From NCBI RefSeq assembly GCF_964340395.1, contig NC_135564.1, positions 8,645,361-8,667,860 on the forward strand: 22,500 bases of DNA, read 5' to 3'. Under the pieces are notes generated by a model. It was not told the DNA's origin and made no database searches. It saw only the letters and a list, made by a program, of their open reading frames with translations. The DNA is from Glandiceps talaboti. Taxonomy: Eukaryota; Hemichordata; Enteropneusta; Spengelidae. Positions 1-13,861 of the stretch are shown here, one piece after another (the first letter of the stretch is position 1; each line of letters starts with the position of its first letter). A program made the translations under genes and the position numbers.

Positions 1-885
1 ACTTCATCATGTCTCTATCTTTCTCTCCTATCTTCGAAATCGTTACCTGAGAATGTTGACAAATGTTATATCACCACATGGCTGTCTATTAGGTTAGCCG
101 TCTCTTCACCAAACGCAAAGTGAACCATCAATGAAGTTATAAGCAATACTTTAATAGGTACCCTGAAATCTGTTCCCCAAACAAATTCATTTACCATTTA
201 ATATATGTGCCTAAGTGCAGAAAGTTATATCCCGGGATATATATCATAAAACGAATCTTTAGGTAAATTGACTTAAGAGGTCAAAATAAATTCATTCATG
301 TCAACTTTACACAGATAGACATGAACATTGAACAAACAATGTGAGCATTTAATAGTTGGTACCATATCTAGATGGTTATTTTGTGAAACTGATTTCAAAA
401 GAAAACTCCCTTACTATCTTGATACAAAATCTTAGTCTAGAACAGAATCTTAGACTAGTAGATAATATAAAGATAAATTAAGTTCGACATATAGCCCCCA
501 TTTCATTTATAGTAATAAGTACTTTTTGAAAAAAAATTATATAGTTTCGTGAGTTGCAGCCATAACTACCAATTGCTTTGGAATGAAGCAATTGCAATAT
601 TAAATTAAAACCGATGATGACTCTAGGGAATAGCTGAATCCATAAATTAGGGAAACAAATTGCATACCCTATTAAAGCTGGGTACTTAAACTCAGTTGGT
701 GGATTACCTTTAAAAATCTAATTTAAAATTATAGGACATTATTCAGGGAACAAGACATGTAGTGCAGCTAACAAGAAATGCTACATATATACATATGTAT
801 GTATGTTCCAGAGATAGCCTAGGCGGGGAGAGAGCCCCTCAGATGACAGTTAAGCTGGGATATGTTTAGCTCAGTTGAATTTAGG
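1..885. other. Intergenic AT-rich DNA, no gene seen
   Basis: I see no coding region, RNA gene or long repeat here. All reading frames are broken by frequent stops. The stretch has short AT-rich runs only, such as an ATACATATGTATGTATGT-like patch near 785-805. Confidence 0.6.
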
Positions 886-1004
886 GTCAGTAGTGCTGTG
901 GGCATGATAAAGTGTCTCTTTGTATCAGGATCTCATAGACAACATTGATGCAGCGCTTTAGCTTCAGTAGTGAGGTAGGCATGGGGAAGTGCCTGTGTAT
1001 AAGG
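886..1004 (+). repeat. Two-copy imperfect direct duplication
   Basis: A block at 886-929 recurs at 962-1004, offset by about 75 bases. The shared pattern is TCAGTAGTG, then GGCATG, then AAGTG, then TGTAT and AGG, with substitutions between. The second copy runs straight into the dispersed A-tract repeat that starts near 985. The short ORFs on both strands here show no recognisable protein family and look like chance frames through the repeat. Confidence 0.45.
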
Positions 1005-1075
1005 CCAAAAAAAAATGTTTCTGGTCGGCGCGCATCACTTAAACACTCTCGCGTCGGTCTTGTTTGTGTTTGTCC
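985..1075 (+). repeat. Degenerate dispersed repeat, copy 1
   Basis: The order AAGTGCC, a short AT stretch, ATAAGGC, an A8-9 run, then TGTTTC recurs almost unchanged near 14957-15005 and more loosely near 7740-7800. This looks like an old interspersed element, not coding DNA. Its true ends and class cannot be set from one window. Confidence 0.4.
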
Positions 1076-4000
1076 AGCCCATGCAGTCTGCAGATCCGCA
1101 GAGAAACACACAATTAACCCTCCCTACTTCAGTGAAGAAAACTGCAGCGCAAGCAAATGAAAATAGTAAATAAAAAGAACAGTAACTGCCATAAATAGTA
1201 GAGTGAGTGACAGGTTTGTTGAGAATTTTTTTTAAAAATCCTCGTCGTCGCACCATTTTAGACAGCCTGTCCTGACCAGAACAAATCCCTTTTTTTTAGC
1301 TCAAGAGAATCCCATAGAGAACATAATACAGACACTTTTCAAGCTAATATGATACATTATGTGTATGTTTTGTTCCATACGTATTTAAAACTAGAATAGG
1401 TAATAAACGATGCATACATTTAGAATTTCAGAAAACATATGACGATGTTTTATGCATGGATAATGTGATAGTGTTATTATCTAAACATGTATGAAAGCGT
1501 TCAACTAAGGTTTATTCAGTCCAGGTTACGTACAAAGTGTTATTCGTAAAACAAGAGCAGAGTGCCATACATGTTGAAGGCATACAGGTGCAGTATATGC
1601 TTTGATACATTCTATCACTGGACCGTCTATAAATCATTCATGATGCAATATAAGATGCTGCATATATTGATTACCTGGACTTTAAAGGTAACATCAGATA
1701 ACACCTGTTTTACTCATCAATCACCTTTGTAGATACACTCTCCTATCGTAAGAAAACATCGTAGTTGTTCAATAGTTGTTTAGTAACCTAACTTTGTTTG
1801 GCTTCTTTGAGACACACATAGGTTAGGGAGTGAAAACGTGGTAAGATGAATCAACCCACACAGTGGCATGTTATGTAGTGATCAGCTGCACCGAGAGGCG
1901 TCCGGTTACACCCTGACATACATACTCGGTCTGGATATTTTAAACGTGGATACTTTTCATAATTCGATATGTTGAAAATACTATAATTATCGAATTCTGA
2001 TATCGTTTTTTGTTTCATTTATTATGGTGCATTAGAAAACAAGATTTTATATACACGTATGCATATATGAAAATAGATATTAAGTATATATCGGGTGAGT
2101 GTTAATTAACAGGTGTTCTTACTGTATGGGAGACAGACTTTCGTAACAGTTAATGAGATGTAAAAGAAGACAATTATGTGATTCGGTAAACAAGTAAACA
2201 AATACAATATTCCGACTCTTCTGTTATAGGCTGAACTGACATCGTTTCTCTCTGGGAATGTAATTTCAAAATGTAACCGAAGATACTGTGGAAAGAAAAT
2301 CTACAGAGAAATACAAGTAAATTGTCACAATTTTAATGTTTTGCATTAAAAATGTTTATTGTCGCCGGCTTAAAGAAGGGTCGATCCGGATAGTATTTTA
2401 GCATTAGTGTTATTCCGTAATGTGTCCTTTGAACGGAATTTCACGAACGTCATTACAAATCCGTTGTCAATATCAGTTCAATAAATTAATTAGTTAAAGA
2501 TTAACAAGAGAGTTAGAATTCAGAGAATATGACCCACTTACCAAACCAAAGAAAAACTAACGATTTAAACCGTTGATTTGGCGTGTTAATGGCCAATGTA
2601 AAGGCAGAAAATGTAGAATGATCAGAAATAAAGTGGTAATATTAGTTGTGTTGATGTCGATTACTGATTCGTACAGTTAAGACACATTTCAGACATTTAC
2701 ACAATGATTATATAACACATTAGAAGATTGACAAAAACGTGTTTGATATATATTTACATGTTGCTTTAATGTGGATTATTCTGGAGATTTCCTATGTTAT
2801 AGACCTTTATAGTAAAATTCTTGGGGCGTATACATTTAAAATGATACCTTATTTCAGCATCGGTGACGATAATTTTGGCCTGAAACTTGACATACTTTCA
2901 GCTTTTTCTGACTTTCACTGACATACTTTACCTAAAAACACAGCAGATCGAATGTGGGTGGGTTTGATTAATCAAATTATATCTGGTAACTAGATGGATT
3001 GAAAGTGAATACTGCATATAATGTTGTTAGAAACAAAATTCTACAATTATCCGTACACACAGTAAACATTACAGGGTGTATCTGAGATAATGGTAAACTG
3101 GAACACAGTGTTTGAAACCGTGTCTGACTGATAGGAATTTAGAATGATAGAAAGCAAGTCTGTATCTAAAAGCCAAGTATGATCTGAGACTGGGCTACAC
3201 AATACGAGAATACCCCTTTTGACAAATGTGAAAACTAACGTGTATATTAGAATGCTAATGGATTTTATTTATAGTTCGATCATGTGGCCCTATCAATATC
3301 ACCAGAGACATCATGCTCGGCAAATACCTCTGGGCACTACCTTTTATCTTAACAAATGATAGCCGCTTACATAATTATAGCAGCATGGCCGTCGTTTTGC
3401 ATAGTTTGAAACAAACAAACACAAAATAATGCACAAGGGTATTTTTTAGCAGTGACGTTGCAAAGCATCTTGTCAGCGTAATGTAAAATGTCATTTACAA
3501 AGTAAATCCTGCCATTCAACAAATGTCAGTCCGCAAAACGTTTATTATATAAAACTACTATTCTCCTTCCCTAATTAGGCTCAATATACGACTTAAATTT
3601 AAGAATTCATTTCTGGTTTTAGCTTATGCTTAAAGGTTTCTCTGAATGTACATTCAATGTCTTATAGAATGCTATGTCATTCACCATTTTGACAAGCAGA
3701 CTCCTAGTAGCATATAGCTTTGAAACTATCAATATGCCGATTTTAATGCGCAAAAACCACATTGATTGCCCAGCTATATATGATAAATTAGAAGTATTAA
3801 TACAACCATTCGTGTGGATTATTTCAAAGGACTAGTACTATTTTGTCGTTGTCAATAGACCCAGATGTGACTCTCCTCGACTTAATCGAAAATTGTCTGG
3901 TTACCATGTCTACCAAAATGTGGGATGAAGTGCTTTTGTGTTTATGTCAAAAACTGTGCATGGGTATCTTGATTACTATCATGTTACTGTGATCTATCTC

Positions 4001-4085
4001 ACGTTCCGACAACGTTCAATTTAGCTGATTTGCACGCAGCCATAGTTGACTTCGGAAAAGGTCTTTCGTAAATTCATACAAATGT
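1076..4085. other. Long intergenic or intronic stretch, no gene seen
   Basis: About 3 kb of AT-rich sequence with no ORF I would defend. The longest frame (2739-2921, 60 codons) opens on a TTG and has no recognisable motif. I found no tRNA, rRNA or tandem repeat here. It could be an intron of a gene lying outside the window, but no flanking exons support that. Confidence 0.55.
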
Positions 4086-4089
4086 GCAT

Positions 4090-4160
4090 GAAATTAAAAA
4101 AAATGTGTGGTTCCGATAACGCTCATTTAAAAAGGGTGGGTAGGATTTTTATTTTACTTT
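4090..4160 (+). repeat. Degenerate dispersed repeat, copy 2
   Basis: An A8 run is followed by TGTGTGGTTCCGATAACG and then an A/T run and a GGGTGGGTAGG stretch. The A8-TGT-TTCCGATAAC core matches the copy at 14985-15012 and, inverted, the copy at 15180-15213. The small ORFs through this area (4046-4249, 4260-4466) have no recognisable domain. Confidence 0.4.
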
Positions 4161-4164
4161 ATTT

Positions 4165-5976
4165 TTTTTATAAGTCTTCATTTTTTCTGGTTCAGGTTAT
4201 GAATTCCGTCGATTATCTAGATCCCTTCCATATGATCTTTACCTTATGAGTCACATGAGGTGATGACGTCTTCAAATCTCACTATTTCTCGCGTTATTGT
4301 GCCAATTTTTTTCCGATCTTTCGATAATTCCTTTCGAAAATTGTGTTCGAATTACCTAAAAACTGGTTTAGGGTGGGAAGTAAAAACAACTAGTTTGGGT
4401 CGGGATAACAGAACCAATTTTGTTTTTGTCCTAACAGAAAGTGGTTTTAACGTACCTAGCCACTAGTACTTTTCATAGTATGAGACTCCAGGTTGTGATT
4501 CGGAGAACTAGCGCTCCCTAACTTTGTTGTTAACGGTTAAATGATAATTAAATCGCAGGCGAACCAGAATATCAATAATGTTATCATATATTACGAACAC
4601 GTTTTCTATCGTTATAATGAACGATTACAAGCAATAGGCAATGGTCGGGACTGGAGATGCAGCCGCTCTACAGACTCTTGCATAGCGCCTGCGGACTTCT
4701 TTGATAACAGCGAATGTGACACTGTGTACATGAATAATCAACGATGAGACTTGCGGAAGCACAGCAACTAAGCCGAGAATAGGTTAGATCAAGAGATGTT
4801 GCCATGAATTAAGAATGACATTCGATTGCGCGAGTATGGATTCAGGGAATTTGCAAACCCGCCATGTTGAATGTTGCATCATGGGAAATTTTATAATAAA
4901 TACTAATCAAATAGTATTGTAAACAATAATGTTACATTGTTTGTAACCACAAATAATAAATTCATAGTCACCCTGACCACTGTGTGATGTTTATTTTATC
5001 GGTAGCTCCAGATTAGGTATTACAATAACCACAAAAAATTCCATAGTCCATTGCGTCTGAGCATGCTTAGTTTGGATTGCAAGTTTCCTATTATTATAGC
5101 TGCTACACGCTATCCATCCAAAAGCTTCACAAGAAAGAAAAACAGTATGTTATTTCTTCATGAGACTTATGTCAGCACTGAAGGTATTCAACAGTTATCC
5201 ATATATAGCGAATATCATCGTTCATTTGCATCATTTTAAATAGTCTTTATAAAACCCTAGATAGTTTCAAGCAAATGACCTAAATCTGTTTACCTAGGCT
5301 TTGGACAGTGTTTTAAAAACAAAACTAATGTTTGATCCACACCATCATACGTAATTTGATAATGTCAGATTCAGGTATAAATAGTTATGCCGGATCACTT
5401 TTTTATCGATTTAGTGTTATTGCTACCTTTTCAATTCAAATTCAGATATTCCGAATCTTTCTGTCTACGTGATCTGATTTATACATACATGATAAAATAT
5501 AACGCATGCTTAAAACCCCTCCTCCTGCCAAAAACGAAATGATATCATCATAATAGGAAGCACGATTCATAATGTTAATATAAACATTGTTTACTTAAAA
5601 TATATTTGTTTATTCTAGTCATATCATTCTGCCACAGCTTTTTTACAGTAGTGATAACGATTTTAGATTTGAGCGAATGCAGATGTTATGGGATGAAATC
5701 GAATGTTTTTGCAATTTGTATTTCTGGTTAGCGACATGATTTCTAGTTGTTTATCTAAAATGGCATATTGTACAATATTGTACAAAATGCAATATTGTAT
5801 AATTGTTACATATAAAAACAAGAAGTTTAGAAGAATTTTTTGGTAACATGTGTTCCCTAAATGGTGCATATGCGGCATTAATATGTCCCATTGAATAATG
5901 GGTATTTCTTTGCAGCCAAAGCCATTGTAAGCATTTATTTATGATAAATCACAAACGTGCATATCATATATTTTCT

Positions 5977-5978
<2 letters not shown>
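4165..5978. other. Intergenic AT-rich DNA, no gene seen
   Basis: Only short ORFs without family motifs occur here (for example 4260-4466, 4541-4747 and 5051-5239). A perfect 18-bp palindrome, TTGTACAATATTGTACAA, lies at 5768-5785 within a patch rich in ATATTGTA. I assign it no function. No RNA gene is seen. Confidence 0.5.
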
Positions 5979-6553
<575 letters not shown>

Positions 6554-7020
6554 TGCAGTGTTAGTAGAAGAGCATTATAGACTTAACCCAAAGAATTAGG
6601 AGGTCATAAGTCGTAACTCGCTTTTAGGTGATCGTCAGACGACTGGTTCAGCTTTTCAAACTTTGTTTGGGCATTTAATATCTGGGTTATATCTCCATAT
6701 GTGATACTAGTATACCGGTACCACGAAATGACACGCATTCAATCTTATAATAGTATGTGAATGAAACATAGTCTGTGAGTTATGCATAGACACGTTCTAA
6801 CATTCAAACACTTTTTGATTTGGATGTTACCTTTCATTAGCTGCATGTGTCAGAGATAATATCTGCCAGTTGAATTACACAAGGACAGTGAAGGCACGTA
6901 CACAATTGAAAGGAAGGACACGTCATCGCACCATACCATATTGCGTTATCCATTTGAATGACAAAAGGTGTAATAGGACAATCATTAGAGTGACCAAATG
7001 CAGACTATACTAGTCATTGC
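6554..7020. other. Intergenic DNA, no gene seen
   Basis: About 470 bases between the inverted-repeat element and the next microsatellite. No ORF above background, repeat unit or RNA gene is visible. Confidence 0.5.
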
Positions 7021-7076
7021 GGATAGACAGATAGACAGATACATACATACATACATACATACATACATACATACAT

Positions 7077-7111
<35 letters not shown>

Positions 7112-7343
7112 TACATACATACATACATACATACATACATACATACATACATACATACATACATACATGTACATACATACATACGTACGTACGTACGTAC
7201 GTACGTACATACATACACAGACAGACACACACACATACATACGCACGCACGCACGCACACACACACACACACACATACATACATACATACATACATACAT
7301 ACATACATACAAAAAAACATACATACATACATACATACATACA

Positions 7344-7377
<34 letters not shown>

Positions 7378-7415
7378 CATACATACAAACAAACATACAA
7401 ACAAACATACAAATA
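7021..7415. repeat. Compound (ACAT)n microsatellite array
   Basis: The array opens with two ATAGACAG units and then runs mostly as ACAT tetranucleotides. It includes blocks of (AC)n at about 7093-7110, self-complementary (CGTA)n at about 7183-7207, CAGA/CACA at about 7215-7235, (CGCA)n then (AC)n at about 7242-7274, and ACAA/ACAT at the right end. ORFs of up to 170 codons on both strands (YVCM, HTYI peptides) are artefacts of a repeat whose unit lacks stops. Confidence 0.97.
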
Positions 7416-8780
7416 AACCGACGCGTGCAGACATGTTCATTTTCTTGATATGAGAGTAAAGACATATCACGGATTTTGAAGGAGAATTAGAATACATTTA
7501 TTATTTTCTGACTAGGTTCTAAGATTAAATATTATGTCGTCTAAGACTTGCTGTAACGCCTTCGAAAATGTCAATATTAATGATTAAAGAGCAATAACGA
7601 GGATTACATATATAGAAATAAATACAAAACGAAGGGGAAGTGAACTTATGCATTTCATCTTACACTTTGAAGACGATTAAATAAATAAATTGGAATAGGA
7701 TGACCGCAAAGAGGAATATAAGGGAATACTTAAATGTATTATATTATTTGGTACTCCTTTATATTAGGCGAAAAAAATAATCATGTGTTTCCGACAACAT
7801 GGCTTCAGAAAATAGGTAGATCGGGATTAGATTTGATTTGATTTGATTTTAGACTTACCTTAATTGTTTTCATTTCTGAAAACATTGCTTCTACCCAAAA
7901 ACAACAAGAGTAAACGATATGTTGGTCAGAATACCCCTTCTGTTATAGTTTGATGAAATATGTACTGGGATCATAGGGGAAAGAAAACAGTGTACACATG
8001 AAGAAAATGTCGGGAACAAAGCCCCGCCCTCGGCTACATGTTAAATGTCATCACAGACTTGTATATATTATTACACCTTATAAGATCAGCCTTGTCTGCA
8101 AAAGTTATGTAAGGACAAAATTATGTAAGGGCAAAAGACCGAGATCTGAATTCAAAATTCAAGGTAAATGTACAAGGTTCGTTGTAAGCAGCTGTATTCC
8201 AACCTTACATGAAATAAAAAGAATCGTGTCCTTCTGATCATTAAGGTCGTGTAGAAAATCTTACGAAAAACTCCTGTAAGATGTACGGCAAATTTTTTAA
8301 GATAAAATGTGTTCTCTATAATTCCTAAACGTCGACTGGTTTATGAAATGCCATCAAGAATGTGTTGCAGACTATGTCCGACAGCTGTACAACATTATTC
8401 ATATTAATTACAGTGTGTTGGGTAAAAGAGGGCGCGTTTTTTTTTTATAGAATGCTGATTTTGTATACTCTTGAAGTATTCGACCAAACGATATACCATT
8501 TACGACATTGTTGTAGCCTTCCGCAAAAAAAAAACCCTCAATAATGTTTAAACAATTTTTAAAATAAGATAAAAGAATGTAAATTTGTAAAAGAGGCGAG
8601 AATTGTTTAAGGGTTTTGGATTGGTTGACATATGTAAAGATAGGACACAGTGAAATGGTATAAGTACATAAGTACGTGTAACACATTATTTAGCGTAATA
8701 TTTGTCCTATACGAGGAAAAAACCACAAAACTTGATACACCACTCGTAGATATTGTGCACTCTTCTCATTTCAAAAGTGG

Positions 8781-8781
<1 letters not shown>
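7416..8781. other. Intergenic DNA with one dispersed-repeat trace
   Basis: No convincing gene. At about 7740-7803, GGTACTCCTTTATATTAGGC, an A7 run and TGTGTTTCCGACAACATGG resemble the dispersed repeat near 14957-15012. A four-unit ATTTG pentanucleotide run sits at about 7830-7849. The ORF at 7998-8237 (79 codons) and those near 8362-8686 show no domain or compositional sign of coding. Confidence 0.5.

Positions 8782-8833
<52 letters not shown>
8782..8833. repeat. (TA)26 microsatellite
   Basis: Uninterrupted TA dinucleotides. The tract is fully self-complementary and so prone to cruciform formation. It is separated from the next TA tract by about 90 bases of unique sequence. Confidence 0.97.
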
Positions 8834-8835
<2 letters not shown>

Positions 8836-8919
8836 TCGGTGAGTATAAATCTGCTAAGACAGTGCTCTATACCGCAGTGGCAGAGCGCAATAGTTTGTTT
8901 GTTGCCAACACATTGTCAA

Positions 8920-11325
<2,406 letters not shown>

Positions 11326-11356
11326 TATATATATTGAGTCGGTTTGATGATCAGAG
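11326..11356 (+). promoter_or_regulatory. Possible TATA box plus initiator
   Basis: TATATATAT at 11326-11334 is followed by ATCAGAGTG, an initiator-like sequence whose A is at 11353, 27 bases downstream of the first T of the TATA run. That spacing is right for a TATA-driven start. It lies 427 bases before the first coding ATG that suits a short cytoplasmic tail. TA-rich runs are common in this window, so chance is a real alternative. If the 3' splice site at 11490 is used, the transcript must begin further upstream or contain a very short intron. Confidence 0.25.
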
Positions 11357-11460
11357 TGAGTTTATTTGTCGCTGTTGTTTAATCTAGAAAGCGAATTCTC
11401 ATCACTTGATTGGTTCACACCTAAGGACTCTCATGTTACATCAGTGTATAATGTACGTAT

Positions 11461-11490
11461 CTTTTTTCTTTTTCTTTTTTTAAATTTTAG
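11461..11490 (+). other. Candidate 3' splice site in the 5' leader
   Basis: A long pyrimidine-rich tract (C and T with few breaks, 11461-11481) ends in AAATTTTAG at 11490. This is a strong-looking metazoan acceptor. It would put the enzyme's whole coding region in one exon starting at 11491, after at least one noncoding exon. That architecture is common in the beta-1,3-galactosyltransferase family. I could not identify the matching donor. Confidence 0.5.
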
Positions 11491-11491
11491 G

Positions 11492-11676
11492 ATGTCAGTT
11501 CACGGAATATGATTCTACAAGTTAGAGAAATTGTGAAGCAAAGCTGAACAACGGACAGTAACATAGGTGAAGCAGGTGAACAGAAGCTATGGTTTACGTG
11601 AATATAGCACTATTTCTTGTGTGATGGCGATAGTTCGGCTTTTATGAAAATCATTCATGAGCCTTCGCAATTTTGA
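11492..11676 (+). promoter_or_regulatory. Cluster of five upstream ORFs in the leader
   Basis: Between the candidate splice acceptor and the enzyme there are five short ATG-initiated frames: 11492-11512, 11509-11547, 11589-11624, 11624-11647 and 11644-11676. The third and fourth meet in TGATG, and the fourth and fifth in ATGA. The last runs past the first in-frame ATG of the enzyme (11657). If these bases are in the mature mRNA, they should reduce translation and favour starts downstream of 11657. The frames themselves are seen directly; their effect is inferred. Confidence 0.5.
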
Positions 11677-12904
11677 AGAGGAAACACAAAAAGTTATACA
11701 CATACTACAAGGGAAGATGCCTCATATAGGGAGAAAGTATCGGTACACGAAAATCATTTTCGTGCAGAACAAAAAGAAAATGGTTTTTGGAACCATAGCT
11801 AAGTACAGCCTTGCTTTGGTACTTATTTGCATATTCTGTGTCATGAACACCCTGGTGGTGCTGCTGTACCAAGCCGGTGCTGGCGCTTTCGATGGAGGAA
11901 GACCACGTGGGTCTCATATCGCAGGGTTTCGATTTGCGGATCCATTTGGAATGCATCTAATTAATATAGGACAGTATGGTATTGCTAGTGTAATATCTCC
12001 CGATGAACTTGATGGCGATAGCCCTCATGAATATCCAGTACTTTTAAACCACCCAGATAGATGCCAAATGGTCGTCAACAAAACTAGATCTGCCAACATT
12101 TTCCTTCTCATCTTGGTTACATCAGCCCCGAGACATTATACAAGGAGAATGGCCATTCGGAAGACATGGGGTAGACATCAAAGACTTGGAAAGTTTAGTG
12201 ACAAAAACGTGATAACATTATTTCTACTGGGAAAACCGAAAAATACCAGCATACAAATGGCCCTCCACCAGGAGGATCGCTTATACCATGATATAATTCA
12301 AGAAGATTTTATTGATAGCTACAAAAATCTGACAATAAAAACTATTATGGGTTTAAAGTGGGCATACTATTACTGCCAAGAAGCAAAGTACGTCATGAAA
12401 ACAGATGATGACATGCTAGTTAACACCAGGACGATGGTTACCTATCTGGAAACAGCTGATACAACAGAATTCATGGTAGGGTGGATGTTTAAAAATCCTA
12501 AAGTAGTTAGGGACCCTAATAGTAAATGGTTTGTACCACTTGAACAGTATCCCTATGCGTTGTATCCACCGTATTGTGTGGGAACAGGGTATGTGATGTC
12601 AGCAGATGTTGCTTTTAACGTGTACATGACGTCACTGAAAACGAGTTTCTTCTGGTTAGAAGATGTCTACTTTGGGATGTGTCTGTTGAAGCTTGGTATC
12701 AAACCCAGGATGAACGAGTTGTTTGACATGCGCAATGTACCCTATGACCTTTGCACTTACCGGAAGTTTCTAACCGTCCACGAAGTTAGCATACAGAATT
12801 TGTATAAGATGTGGGAGGACATGTCTGCTCGCCAAAATGAAACATGCCCAGCCAATGCAAACAATACAAAGACGACAGTTAGTAGTAGTAGCACTTCCCA
12901 TTGA
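11657..12904 (+). CDS. Beta-1,3-galactosyltransferase-like enzyme, GT31 family
   Basis: A complete 415-codon ORF. A TGA at 11645-11647 precedes it in frame, and it ends at a TGA. It is a type II Golgi membrane protein predicted to add a beta-1,3-linked galactose (or GlcNAc) to a glycan. In order: N-terminal tail; hydrophobic segment at about residues 48-71; stem; GT31 catalytic domain from about 147. The domain shows RxxIRxTW (R164-W171), SYKNLTIKT (221-229), the metal-binding DDD triad (250-252), YPPYCVGTGYVMS (303-315) and EDVYFG (335-340). Lumenal cysteines are 136, 240, 307, 342, 366 and 397. N-glycosylation sequons lie at 141, 196, 224, 394 and 402. The C-terminal half (SADVA, LEDVY, KLGI, LTVH) resembles the B3GALT1/2/5 group. 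Met42 (11780), in a strong AAAATGG context just before the membrane segment, is the likeliest start, giving 374 residues. Met1 has a weak context. Donor and acceptor specificity cannot be read from sequence. Confidence 0.93.
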   Translation: MSLRNFEEETQKVIHILQGKMPHIGRKYRYTKIIFVQNKKKMVFGTIAKYSLALVLICIFCVMNTLVVLLYQAGAGAFDGGRPRGSHIAGFRFADPFGMHLINIGQYGIASVISPDELDGDSPHEYPVLLNHPDRCQMVVNKTRSANIFLLILVTSAPRHYTRRMAIRKTWGRHQRLGKFSDKNVITLFLLGKPKNTSIQMALHQEDRLYHDIIQEDFIDSYKNLTIKTIMGLKWAYYYCQEAKYVMKTDDDMLVNTRTMVTYLETADTTEFMVGWMFKNPKVVRDPNSKWFVPLEQYPYALYPPYCVGTGYVMSADVAFNVYMTSLKTSFFWLEDVYFGMCLLKLGIKPRMNELFDMRNVPYDLCTYRKFLTVHEVSIQNLYKMWEDMSARQNETCPANANNTKTTVSSSSTSH

Positions 12905-13861
12905 TCTACAAGCCAAATACTATTGAACTAGGATTTTTCATAGCCCCCTGTACCTGAGTAGTATGTACGGTGCTTTCAGGTCGATATTGATCTGTATTCC
13001 AATTAAGAGGTACGATATCCTGGAGTTGATACAAGTGTAATCGCACTTCTATCATTGTACAAAATCTAACATGTAACTTGCAATGGTCCTAAATGTGAAT
13101 CAACATCGTAACACAGGGTATTATTTCATCAAATTCAGCCATCTTGTATCATTATGAACACTATATATATATTGAATGTATTTCTCCTTCTGTTTATGCT
13201 TTCCTATAAACAATCAATTTGTTACATTTCTTCTTTGATAGTATATATCCATGCAATAGCTCCCCAGACATAGTCGTTATCAGTACCTTCCTTCAGGGCA
13301 GTTCAGCGCACCGCTTTCTATCACATGTATGGGCACATTTAATATAATAGCCAAAGGGTTTATTCCTTTCCAAGTGATTTCTCTGTCATACGATAACAAA
13401 TGTATTGGCTATCGGAATAGTCAGTTTAATTGAATATGATGGGGCAACTACCCGTTTCACGTAAAATCGTTAGCTAGCAGACTTTTATTTGTTCAGATAT
13501 CCAAGGGATGTTGTCCAGATTAATAGTCTCTTTTTTCTACTAGGTATTATTCTACGTACGAAAAATGGCGGCTATACATCAGAATGTACATATAATACTA
13601 TACTATGTTTGATTCTTGGGCTGACATTCATCCTCATGAATGATCTAAAAATATTCTCTCAGCCCCATCCCCACCCTCCCAGTAGAAGAAACTGCCCATG
13701 CGTATTAATGAATATGACCGAACTCAGCATACTAAACAAAGCAATGACCTATCGAAAAATAAACTCCGACCTAATGATACCGTCTTTCCAGACAAGATTC
13801 ACGTACTTGGACATATACAGGGTAGCTCGAATGAAACCAATGAACAATAATACGTAAGAAA
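12905..13861 (+). other. Probable 3' UTR and downstream DNA
   Basis: No exon follows the enzyme. A variant polyadenylation hexamer TATAAA at about 13205 is followed by T-rich sequence. The first canonical AATAAA on the plus strand is at 13758-13763, so the 3' end is unresolved. The ORF at 13489-13857 (122 codons, TTG start, hydrophobic near its start and end of first half) has no recognisable family and I do not call it a gene. Confidence 0.4.

Noticed and set aside
4247-4270. TGAGTCA and TGACGTC sites close together
   Set aside because: Single short sites with no repetition, gene or promoter nearby; expected by chance in 22 kb.
5768-5785. Perfect 18-bp palindrome TTGTACAATATTGTACAA
   Set aside because: Low-complexity AT-rich context with similar ATATTGTA words around it; no reason to assign an operator or element end.
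7021-7415. Possible CRISPR-like spaced repeat
   Set aside because: The units are contiguous simple tetranucleotides without spacers, and the window is eukaryotic.
6985-7497. ORFs of 130-170 codons on both strands, rich in Cys-Met-Tyr-Val or His-Thr-Tyr-Ile
   Set aside because: They are translations of the ACAT array, whose unit contains no stop in most frames.
11705-11956. 83-codon minus-strand ORF inside the enzyme gene
   Set aside because: A shadow frame of a clearly coding plus-strand ORF.
13489-13857. 122-codon ORF downstream of the enzyme
   Set aside because: It begins on a TTG, has no recognisable domain and sits between the enzyme and a foldback element; chance is the simpler explanation.
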